The translations under genes and the position numbers were made by a program. Below, piece by piece: positions 55,106-64,000 of a DNA stretch of 64,000 bases. Source of the stretch: Timema cristinae. Its lineage: Eukaryota > Arthropoda > Insecta > Phasmatodea > Timematidae. The notes beneath the pieces were generated by a model. That model did no database searches and was not told where the DNA came from. It worked only from the letters and a program-made list of their open reading frames with translations. How positions within the stretch are numbered: position 1 is the stretch's first letter; each line of letters starts with the position of its first letter. The DNA is taken from positions 1 through 64,000 of the forward strand of contig JBCFYV010000232.1 of assembly GCA_039000515.1 (NCBI GenBank), given 5' to 3'.

Positions 55106-56498
55106 ACCCTCATAACATCACTTCTCTATATTCACTAAGTTCTTCATTTTAACTTCACTTTAAATATAAAATTTGTAATATACATAGTAGTATTAATAAA
55201 CCTTTTAAAAGCCAAATCTAACGTCAATTACGAACCTACACGAGTATTCATATCATCCCCCCACCCCCTTACCTTGTTCAAACGCAACCTGATAGATCAA
55301 CCAGGTCCATACGATTTAACATACATACATAAGGAGGAAAGGGGAGGACAGTTTAATAAATATTACTCTTTCTAGTAAATCTTGATTGCTGTCCGAGTAC
55401 CTTGGGGTAGATATTAGTGTATATCAAGGTTATCCCAACCTATCCTTCCTTTTATTTTTGGGAATCTTTAAAATAACCTAGAGTTATATAGAGGAAAATA
55501 TAGCACCTAGTACTAAAGTTGGATTATAAACGCACCTTTAAAATATAACATTTTATTAAAGAGTCACATTTGAATTATAGGATTTTCTTCCACAAATGTT
55601 TGACCAATAAGAGCATAGTAATATATATTATATTAATTAAAATAAAACGATTAATTCTGATATATGAATTCCAAAAGTTTCCATAGATATTCACAAAATA
55701 AATTTTAAACATTTAATTCATTAAAAACACATGTCCAAAGTCAATAAAACTGATCTAAGAAAGTCCATCTTTTAAAAGTACGGTTTTATTTCCATTTTCC
55801 TCTTGTATGCATGAAAGGATCACTAGTTATTGAAACCAAAATCATTCCGATCTTACACGAGAATTCCCGAACCCACGGTTGTACCAGATGATTAAAAAAG
55901 TTTATATTGTTATCAAACAATTAAAAACAAAACATATAAGCCCAGAGTCTTTATTATAATAAACATAAAAAAGAATAATCAAACCAAACCCTCTTAAAGG
56001 ATAAACCAAACAAATCATTTCAAGAGTAAGACGATCTGCAATCAGTGACATCGGTGGTGCTTATTAGAACTTTATAATTATGAGGGTCGTTTCTCTCCAA
56101 GTTGGTCTCGTAATGTGTCCTAATCGGATATCCAAAATTATCTTAACTATTTTAATATTATTTTTATATATTGTATGTTATTTCAAGAGAGAATGTGATA
56201 ATATCTGGTTAGGTGTATTTTGATTCTGAACGTAATTCCCCAGTCTGAAAAGGTGTACGTCATCATTTTTATTGCTGTTCATTTATAATTAGTTAAATTA
56301 CCAGGTATTAATTTGTTGTAGATTATGTTAGGAAACGCCTTACCAGCAGCATCTTTTGTCTAGGGCGGTGAGTAATTATACAAAATACAAACTCCCTGTA
56401 AAGTAGTGTAAGTAAACCAACTTAATATCATAACTTCATTGCTATGATACATTTATATCTGTAGAAATCTTCGTAAAATATTTTGACCACTTAATTTT
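55106..56498. other. AT-rich, no gene seen
   Basis: Mostly AT-rich. The words ggttatcccaacc near 55429 recur near 59112, suggesting a shared dispersed repeat. Confidence 0.35.
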
Positions 56499-56635
56499 TG
56501 TTCCAATTCTTTATATGTTCTATTTTTGTTCCAATTCTTTATATGTTCTATTTTTGTTCCAATTCTTTATATGTTCTATTTTTGTTCCAATTCTTTATAT
56601 GTTCTATTTTTGTTCCAATTCTTTATATGTTCTAA
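56499..56635 (+). repeat. 28-bp tandem repeat, five units
   Basis: Units of ttttgttccaattctttata followed by tgttctat. Because 28 is not a multiple of three, overlapping frames on the plus strand read the same peptide in rotation. These are not genes. Confidence 0.95.
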
Positions 56636-57599
56636 ATATCTTATCAACCACAGTTTTGACATTAAATTATGTTTATTTTTTAATAATCAAAGGTTTGATA
56701 TAATATTATTATTTTATCTACAGTTAAATATCTATTAATGTGATTGGTACACTTTACGAGGAACAAAACCTGTAATTGGATGACTAATTATAAAAAAAAA
56801 CTCATGTTAAAAATATTGAGTGTTGTATTATTTCCAAACCATTTTTAAAGTGATGTGAAGTGAATATTTTTTGGGAAGAGTTTTATTTGGTAAAAATTAA
56901 TTTTCTTGGAAAATTCTCTCCTGAAAACTACGTTTTCTTCGTAGCAAATCACTTATTTCAAAATACATTTAGTAGTTGAAAAATTAAACTCCACGTAAAC
57001 TTTTTTTTTCAATTATTCTGTTAGTGTTTCTAAAGTCGTTACGACATTACTTTATTTATGGTTAACCGAGATATACCTTGTAATATATATATATATATAC
57101 CGATTAGTAGATGGTGGATAGTTTGGACGTGTTTCTTCTCAGGTAGATATCTAGTATTTGTTATTATAGTTCATAGCTTACTACTTACTATAAGCTATAT
57201 TTAATTTATAATTTTTTTTACAAATTAAATAAAGACAAAATCACAAGTATATTAAGCTCACTAATTTATTTCTAAAATGTATCGTGAATTAAATTTTGAT
57301 TAAAAAATCCATAAAAATAAAAAAATTATGAATTAAAATGGTTTTATTGGTTAATTGATTATATATCACGAATAAAAAAAAACTAAAATTTAAGATGCAG
57401 TGCTGAGAAAACTCGATAAAAAAACCACATTGGAACAGACACAACCACTAATACTGCAATAGTCGTGTACTCTCTTCATGAATTAAGATTATTATTTAAC
57501 CAACTGGCTTTCAACCACATCTTCACTCGTAATAAGATTGAAGAGACTGTCTTAATTTCAAACCAATTGGCTTGGATACCAAAAATCTTATTTCAGAAA
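56636..57599. other. AT-rich, no gene seen
   Basis: A short (TA)n run lies at 57083-57100. Nothing else is supported. Confidence 0.4.
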
Positions 57600-57624
57600 T
57601 GTATAAGGTGAAGATTGGGGGTAC

Positions 57625-58165
57625 AGGGAGTATATGGGATAGTAGAGGAAGCAAGACTGGAATGGTAGGGCATGTAGTGAGGATGTTGGAGTACATGAGA
57701 TAGTAGAGGAAGCAAGACTGGAATGGTAAGGGCATGTAGTGAGGATGTTGGGGTACATGAGAGAGTAGAGGAAGCAAGACTAAGATTGTATGGGCATGTA
57801 ATGAGGATGTTGGGGTACATGAGATAGTAGAGGAAGCAAGACTGAGATGGTATGGGCATGTAATGAGGATGTTGGAGTACATGAGATAGTAGAGGAAGCA
57901 AGACTAAGATGGTATGGGCATGTAATGAGGATGTTGGAGTACATGAGATAGTAGAGGAAGCAAGACTGAGATTGTATGGACATGTAGTGAGGATGTTGGA
58001 GTACATGAGATAGTAGAGGAAGCAAGACTAAGATGGTATGGCATGTAATGAGGATGTTGGAGTACATGAGATAGTAGAGGAAGCAAGACTGATATTGTAT
58101 GGACATGTAGTGAGGATGTTGGAGTACATGAGATATAGAGGAAGCAAGGGTGAGAAAGTATGGTC
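57625..58165 (+). repeat. 62-bp tandem array, nine units, from an RT tail
   Basis: Each unit contains gggcatgta(a/g)tgaggatgtt and agtagaggaagcaagact. In the plus frame a unit reads LRWYGHVMRM-LEYMR, the hallmark 'RWxGHVxRM' stretch just after the reverse transcriptase of many non-LTR elements, and the array is followed at 58140-58370 by more of the same tail. The array thus appears to be an expansion of a coding segment. The five overlapping minus-strand frames over 57523-58372 are artefacts of the repeat. Confidence 0.85.
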
Positions 58166-58370
58166 ATGTAAAATAAAAATGGAGAAGGAGAGGATGTGAA
58201 AAAGTGATGGAAATGAGGTATATAGGAAAATACTGCAAGGGAGGCCATAAACAATTTTTAGGAGCAAATAACGTTTAAATGTGCAAGTCAGAGAAGAATA
58301 ATCAAAGAATTTAAATGAGGAATAGTGGAGGAGGGATGGAGGAAGTTGGTGGCATTTTACTAAACGGACC
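58135..58370 (+). pseudogene. Non-LTR retrotransposon RT C-terminal remnant
   Basis: After the tandem units the translation reads RVRKYGHV, then a stretch around EKVMEMRYIGKYCKGGHKQF and, near the end, MEEVGGIL, with stops. This is the order of the post-RT region (GHV, then V-M-E-M, then a GRGRP-like site, then an EMGI/EEVG segment) in LINE-type ORFs. Confidence 0.5.
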
Positions 58371-58774
58371 AAACCACAGGATGAAAAGAGTTAATAAATA
58401 TGATGTTGATTTGGTTTCTTTTCAGTGTTTTTAAATGTAAGAATTTTGTTCTTGTTGCCAAGAAATGGGTTTAATAATACTAAATCAATTCAAATTTATT
58501 ATTGAATATGAATTGATTTTTGAATTTAATTTCAATTTTTTTTATAGAATCTGAACTAAATAGATTATAAGTCATTTTGAATAACATATAGTGAAGATGA
58601 AAAGTTAAAACTATTCACACTTATAATAATAAATAGAATATAAATGTCTTTATACTGTATGGGACAAAAAATATTTGTTTGTCATGTCTAGCACGTCACA
58701 TTGAAATATTAGAGTACAATATTTATATAACTAAGATTAAAATAGATAAGATGTGCAGTATTTATATAAACATT
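58371..58774. other. AT-rich, no gene seen
   Basis: No supported feature. Confidence 0.35.
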
Positions 58775-59165
58775 GTCACCTCCCGCGTCTCATCAGTGGA
58801 GAAGGGCGTGGTCATAGAGCTATTGGCAATGGTCCCCTAAATTTAATGTCGACCCCAAGAGAGTGTTTATTGTTGGGCGCCACATCGTTGGCGATAGTGA
58901 GTCTGAACATTAACGAGGAAATTCGTTCAGTCGCCAGATGTAGATATGAAGATCAACACTCCCCCTCGTAAGGTAGACCCGGACAAATAAGGGACCTCTC
59001 GGTCAGGGATAAACTGCTTGAAGGCAACGAGGCTCCCCATTAAACCCATAGGCCTTCATGGGTTTACCATGATCACATCTGCCATACCTGATAAATCCTA
59101 ATATAGATGAGAGTTATCCCAACCCCGGAAAATGGGTACCTAGGGTCACCATAATAGTTAACAAA
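58775..59165 (-). repeat. GC-richer block with a tRNA-Lys-type primer site; possible LTR piece
   Basis: On the minus strand, TGGCGCCCAACA (58871-58882) matches the start of the lysine-tRNA primer-binding site used by many LTR retroelements. If so, the LTR would lie at 58883-59165 and the leader below 58871. No second LTR or pol sequence was found. The match is short, so this remains a suggestion. Confidence 0.3.
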
Positions 59166-59675
59166 ACAAATATTGTTCAATAAGCCAGGAAGGCTTACCC
59201 AAAACCAAAATTCAGGCTATATAAAAAAAATTATTCCTTATCTCAATTTTAAATTCACACATTACTTTGATTAAAATATTCTCAATTAAATGTTTGGTTA
59301 AGCCTTAATCTTAATTTCATTAGACAATAGATTCAAGTTCTAAGCAATGAATGGAATGTGTGAAGAATATAATTATTTAAATAGTGAAAATATAAGTCGA
59401 AATATTAATAGATTATGTTTAAAAATAAATAGTCAACTACTTTAAAAATTTATCACGGAAAACAATGTATTGACTTTACACATACTTCAGGAAATATAAA
59501 CATTTGGAGCTGCGAGTGGCCACTGCAAAAAAAATTAAGTAAAGTGCACATCTCAACTAAACCTAACGCTACTCTACAATAGGCACAACAGTCACTTTCT
59601 AAAATAGTGCCATCCAAAGTCCATATTCAAATACCATCGTCTTTGCGAGAGAAAAAAAGAACACAAATATAGCAC

Positions 59676-59882
59676 TTAGCGGTCTCTGCGAGACCTGCGC
59701 GTAACCATACACTTCACGTGGAACTTCAGGGGTGTCCAGTTCGTCGGCCACTCGTGAGTGCCTCTGTCACTAGCCCCGGTTATGCAACCAGTGAAGGAGT
59801 ACCACTGATGCTGATATGGTCCGTGGTTGACCGTACACAGTCCGGGGACTAAACTCCCGTCCTCAGACGTCGAACCCAGACC
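59676..59882 (-). CDS. Candidate terminal exon of an unknown two-exon gene
   Basis: Directly after a good acceptor (gtttgtag, 59883-59890) there are 68 open codons in phase 0 and a TAA (59676-59678). The peptide is not low complexity: GLGSTSEDGSLVPGLCTVN, then HQWYSFTGCITGASDRGTHE and FHVKC, ending in a basic RRSRRDR tail. Three cysteines and several tryptophans suggest a folded, perhaps extracellular, piece, but I do not recognise the family. GC content is well above the surroundings. It fits in frame with the upstream candidate exon at 60547-60600. Confidence 0.42.
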   Translation of the reverse strand, partial: GLGSTSEDGSLVPGLCTVNHGPYQHQWYSFTGCITGASDRGTHEWPTNWTPLKFHVKCMVTRRSRRDR

Positions 59883-60546
59883 CTACAAACCCCATATATA
59901 TGTAGAATGGATCCAACCAAAAAAACTATAACCTCTCTTTCAAAAGATCAATACAATCTACCCGTACATTCAGAAGTTATAAATACCACTAACATTCTAA
60001 GCCCCCAACATTATAGGACTCAAAATTCTAAGTTACTGCTCCAAAACTGTCTGTATGGTAATATGAGTACCCTAATAACAAGCTTAAGGATTTAATGTAA
60101 ATATATTATTTACATAACTATAACCCCTCGCTGAATACAATAACATGTACATAAAATTTCTGACTCATTATGTATTTATCATACCAGTAGTGCAATTAGA
60201 AAAAAATAAATTTAAATGATCAATCTAACTAGTTGACATCACATAAATTGATCCTCAAAACATTACCACATAGCTGTCCATTTCAGACACCAATTAGTAA
60301 CATATTACCGTTCAGAAAGAATGTCATTAACCTAATAAACCCTTAACTTAATCACTGAAGGGGAGTTTTAATACTACCCAGCCTCACGCCAAGTAGTTTT
60401 CCCCTTCCCGACCGGCCAATTATTCCACTACTATCCCATTAGAACGGGCGCAACTACGTAAACATTACCAGAATAAAATCACTCTGAAAGTTGAAATAGA
60501 CCGTACATATGATAAGGATTAATTAATATGAATAGGTCTACCTTAC
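59883..60546 (-). other. Putative intron; no other gene seen
   Basis: AT-rich, apart from a C-rich line near 60380-60450. The 62-residue plus frame at 59907-60095 is unrecognised. Confidence 0.3.
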
Positions 60547-60600
60547 CCCTGCCACAAAACTTCGCTCCAAATCCTCCCCACGGAGACAGAGGGTCTTCAT
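60547..60600 (-). CDS. Candidate first coding exon of the unknown two-exon gene
   Basis: ATG at 60598-60600 starts 18 codons (MKTLCLRGEDLERSFVAG) that end in phase 0 at a strong donor, GGG|GTAAGG (60541-60546). The frame is also open for about 30 codons upstream of the ATG without another start. With 59676-59882 it gives an 86-residue product across a 664-base intron. No signal peptide is apparent. Alternatively this is 5' UTR or LTR sequence. Confidence 0.38.
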
Positions 60601-60885
60601 AACCCAGGCGTTCAGTCCAACACACGTACACACACGAATCCGTACCGCAAAACACTGACTCAAACTCTTCTCATATAACTCAACCACAGTTCACTGCTCA
60701 AGTTTTCTCGTAAGCCACGGATAGTTCATAGCACTGTCGGATGTACTGTAGCGCCACGTGGCATAAGTAGGTACCGTTAACGTCCACGCACCCCAGGACG
60801 TATCCGACTACTGTGGGCATGCTTCCACAATAAACAACTCATTTATTTAGCGGGCCAGGCTAAATATCGGAGGAGAGATCCATGG
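60601..60885 (-). promoter_or_regulatory. GC-richer promoter-like stretch with a palindromic E-box
   Basis: It contains GCCACGTGGC (60753-60762), a perfect 10-bp palindrome with a CACGTG core, in a CpG-containing block upstream of the candidate exon at 60547-60600. Confidence 0.35.
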
Positions 60886-60956
60886 GACGGGAAACGTTTA
60901 AAACATGAAGTAAATCTGATGATTATAGCAAATTTAATTATTTATTTATATGATCT

Positions 60957-61170
60957 ACGCGTCTTTACTTTTTCACACTATATGCTAGTGATTTAGGAAT
61001 GATTAAAGTTGAATTTAGAAGAAGTGTACTCGCATTTGTTTAGAGGGGAAGCGATTTTTTTTTTTTTTTTTGCAAAACCACCCTTAGTACACTCAACCGG
61101 GATTTAAACCTTAATCCTACATTCATCATCAGTATGTACTTACTAACTTATTATCTTTACTGAGGGTAAC
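60957..61170 (-). repeat. F1 SINE, minus strand
   Basis: Diverged tail, central gcaaaaccacccttagtaca and B-box complement ccgggatttaaaccttaatc are in F1 order, with an inserted poly-T run. Confidence 0.7.
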
Positions 61171-61379
61171 TATACCCAGTTAATTTTACATAGCTTTGCT
61201 CTTTTTATCACCAATATGTACACTCAATTTAAAAACCATGTCTTCAGCACACAATCGAACAATAATGACAGCGTGGACGCCATCTGTTGGTTGAGATAGT
61301 GCCGATTTTTTTCACAAAGGGAATCATATATCCAGCAGAACATTAATCTTTGTTTTCTAGATTGGAACCACTACTTTTT

Positions 61380-61522
61380 TTAAATTAAAGTAGGTCCTCA
61401 TTTGTCTCCATTCCAGACCCATTGCTGCACAGAGAAAAATCTGGATGCTCCGGGATTCGAATCTGGTACCTTGGATTTGTAGCGAAGAGGTCTGCCCATT
61501 AAGGCACAGAGGCGGTCACGTG
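61380..61522 (-). repeat. F4 SINE-like copy with a tRNA-derived head
   Basis: On the minus strand the head has A-box-like ctgtgccttaatgggcag and B-box gattcgaatcccggag, then a body gtgcagcaatgggtctgg. No acceptor-stem match supports an actual tRNA gene. Confidence 0.55.
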
Positions 61523-61734
61523 TACTAAATACATAAAAATAATAATTTTATGTGTGTGTGTTTTATATCCACTAGAACACTTCACATCCAACTTTACAAA
61601 AGGTTGTACATGAAGTTTCTTTGAAAAAAAGAGTGCGCCAGATTATACAATGAACCCATAAATAACAAAATTATTTGTACTCGTCATCAGGCGAAGAAAG
61701 CTGGGGGTTTCTCTGTAAGTACTTTTATTTTATT

Positions 61735-62005
61735 TTTAGAACCGTTAATTACTACCCGTTTTGGTTATACACTTATGCACTAATTATGCTGACAGTTTTA
61801 GATGTTAGGAAAGTTGTTTTTAGAGGAAGTGTACACACATTTACGTGAAGCGAGTTTTTGAAAAACCATACTACAACACTACTAACCATACCACACTACA
61901 TACGAAAAAGATTCGAACCTCGATCTCCCTGTATTCGGCAGTTTTTGTCTACTTCGAGAATAGAGCGTTAGACCACGTGGCTAACAAAGCGGGTATTATT
62001 GTTAA
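61735..62005 (-). repeat. F1 SINE, minus strand, with poly-ACT insertion
   Basis: Tail tactacccgttttggttata, centre with an expanded actac/accat stretch, B-box complement gattcgaacctcgatctccc, head complement to gaccacgtggctaacaaag. Confidence 0.8.
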
Positions 62006-62029
62006 AACTTTAAATTTAAACATGTAATT

Positions 62030-62200
62030 CTAATCTAGGTTGGGTGTATTGAAGGGTTTTTTCCCAAATTATTTCCACTCTCTCTTTACGCAAATGTGGG
62101 TACATTTATATGAAATATAATCTTAATCCATAAAACAAATTTTCGTAATTAGTACAAAAGCGTATAACAGTAATGGGTGGTAAGAATCAATGTTAAAAAA
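62030..62200 (+). repeat. F1 SINE, plus strand, head-truncated
   Basis: Starts at the B-box region (taatctaggttgggtgtatt), then tttttcccaaattatttcca and a tail gcgtataacagtaatgggtg. Confidence 0.75.
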
Positions 62201-62374
62201 ATAGGAGTAGATATTTATTTTATAAAATAAACTTGTGGATATAAATCAGCAAAAAAAATAAAAAATTGGGGTTATTTTATTCAAAGAATAAATTGTGTTT
62301 TTATTTCAAATATTATATCAATTTAAATCATTTATATATATAACAAGGTACATTCTAGGAAAATCTTAGGAAAC

Positions 62375-62642
<268 letters not shown>

Positions 62643-62699
62643 AAACAGTTTTTAATCAAACATTTTATGCATACACAAATATTTTATTTAGCACTTCAT

Positions 62700-62885
62700 C
62701 CAACAACCTGCTCAGGTTGTACGTATATGGACTAATTACACTAATGAGTAGTAGATTTATGAAGGAAGAGTGGGTAAACCACCATCCATTCACCGATCAA
62801 GATTCGAACCCAAATCTTCCTATCACTGGCAGTCTAGTCAAACATGAGAGTGACGCCTTAAACCATGCGTCCGCCAAAGCAATAA
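62700..62885 (-). repeat. F1 SINE, minus strand
   Basis: Diverged tail (tgctcaggttgtacgtatat), gggtaaaccaccatccattc centre and B-box complement agattcgaacccaaatct. Confidence 0.75.
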
Positions 62886-62929
62886 TCACACGCATAGTGT
62901 AGGATACTAATCTTTCAATATACTATACT

Positions 62930-63010
62930 GCCGCTGACAAAGAGATCTTGGTTCGATTCAGAATAGGGCGTACTGAGATTAGTTTTTTCCTAAATGCTTT
63001 CTCCGTTATT
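62930..63010 (+). repeat. F1 SINE fragment, plus strand
   Basis: B-box region gatcttggttcgattcag and the tttttcctaaatgctttc centre only. Confidence 0.65.
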
Positions 63011-63224
63011 ATACTACTATAAAGCCACACGGCTGACTCATACACTGACATTAATGTTTACCCACTCTCAGATGAGCTAGAAACTTGAAATTTTAGCAAA
63101 ATTATAGCTTTTAACCTGTAAACGACGGAAAAATTCTAAAAAGTTAAAAAAAAAAAAAATTTAACCCCGAAAGGAAAAATCCAAATAGCGGAGAAACTTT
63201 AAAAGTTGGTGTGGACCTTTCTTT

Positions 63225-63400
63225 GGAGGTCTCTTGTGGCTAAACGGTAAGACCTAATAAAAAACTGCTCTGGAATTACATTAGTTTACATCCACTTTCA
63301 AGAGAAAATCTACTGGGAGTTGGGAAGCGTATTCCCCAACGAGCAAAGTGAGTAATTATTATATAAGCGTATAGCCCAAATGGGTGCGGTAGTACAAACA
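63225..63400 (+). repeat. SINE-like copy with a different head and the F1-type tail
   Basis: The head tctcttgtggctaaacggta (also near 29568) is unlike F1, yet the end reads aagcgtatagcccaaatggg, the shared tail. Length and body are eroded. Confidence 0.5.
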
Positions 63401-64000
63401 AAATTAATAACGTCTAAAAAGTTATTGAAGTAGGCTTACATATATTATATTGGTTGGAAACAGCTGATGGTGTCAGCACAGTAACCACGACCTTTGATTG
63501 TCAGTTTGACAGAAGTGGTGTTTTCAAAACCAAAAGCTGACAAAAACCTATTTGAGTTCAACAAGAACATAGAAAGACTATCATCAAATCACATATTAAC
63601 AATCGAAAGTAAACTTACATTAAAGCTGGAACACTCTTTCATCGTAAATGATCTTAGTGCTTTCAAAAGTAAAAAAAGTTTCTTAGTAACTAACCATCAC
63701 CATTTTTTTTAATAACACAACATTCTCTTGAACAGTATTTCATTAAAATATCTGAATTCCAAACGAGTTTTTTTTGTCACTCTTAAAGTTTCTTTACTTC
63801 AACTTTTTTTTTTTCCAAAATATATTTGTAAAACTCCTCAAATCACTCTTCTTATGAATTATTAATTTGTCCCTTTGTCTGTCCACCTGATCACCAAGTG
63901 TTTACTTAAAGTCTTCCTATAAAGGATAATCTCGTATAAACCTATCAAGTATTTATGGATTATTAAAGAATGTAATTTGACTAATTTTGTTTATATAATT
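63401..64000. other. AT-rich end of window, no gene seen
   Basis: The 72-residue plus frame at 63494-63712 has no recognised domain or splice context. Confidence 0.4.

Noticed and set aside
56499..56635. CRISPR array
   Set aside because: The repeats are contiguous without spacers and the genome is eukaryotic. The same goes for the arrays at 39946, 47456 and 57625.
56515..56738. FYFCSNSLYVL repeat ORFs
   Set aside because: They are rotating frames of the 28-bp tandem repeat.
57523..58372. Five overlapping minus-strand ORFs with LPLLSHVLQHPHYM repeats
   Set aside because: They are antisense reading of the 62-bp array in three frames.
61445..61520. Possible minus-strand tRNA gene
   Set aside because: The B-box is good but the acceptor stem is not closed, and a SINE-like body follows.

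Overview
This window is a gene-poor, AT-rich, repeat-rich piece of an animal nuclear genome, most probably an insect. The best taxonomic marker is a terminal exon of the arthropod chemosensory-protein (CSP/OS-D) family at 53667-53870. The mix of tRNA-derived SINEs, a ZMYM1-like hAT transposon, a Polinton-like fragment and a Gypsy fragment fits that. A hemipteran is my guess from protein style only and is weakly held. Nothing bacterial or organellar is present.

Layout. 1-2684: AT-rich sequence with MITE-like and SINE fragments. 2685-14638: a near-identical 12-kb inverted duplication (arms 2685-8368 and 8830-14638, spacer 8369-8829), full of SINEs and minisatellites. Every ORF in the left arm reappears mirrored in the right arm. 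15.1-17.0 kb: a decayed Gypsy/Ty3 gag-pol relic. 18.4-27.3 kb: the main gene, on the minus strand. It has a likely non-coding first exon, three short coding exons with good splice sites and phase-0 junctions (26674-26757, 25715-25831, 24601-24720), and a terminal exon (19130-20713) coding about 19 tandem CX4CX9CX2H zinc-knuckle-like repeats. The array runs on, decayed, to about 18440. The second and third coding exons arose by duplication of a roughly 1.1-kb exon-plus-intron segment. A GC-richer, promoter-like island with an RFX-type X-box and a possible 8-codon first exon sits in its last intron (21760-22130).

27.7-32.8 kb: SINEs and a 175-bp satellite-like array. 32860-35910: a hAT element with recognisable ends and a frameshifted transposase. 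36-42 kb: microsatellites, SINEs and local tandem duplications. 42.1-45.2 kb: a broken Polinton/Maverick-like gene block on the minus strand (fibre-like protein, small basic protein, large unclassified protein, retroviral-type integrase, one unknown). 45.4-47.2 kb: a cluster of fold-back elements. 48-53 kb: SINEs, a hairpin element and a GC-rich orphan ORF. 53.7 kb: the CSP exon with two frameshifts. 56.5-58.4 kb: two tandem arrays, one grown out of a retrotransposon reverse-transcriptase tail. 58.8-60.9 kb: GC-richer sequence with a possible two-exon minus-strand gene (59676-59882 plus 60547-60600). 61-63.4 kb: a dense SINE cluster.

Several coding regions and the palindrome arms differ by single bases in homopolymers, so some frameshifts may be assembly errors rather than decay. 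All family assignments come from reading translations by eye; no database search was run.
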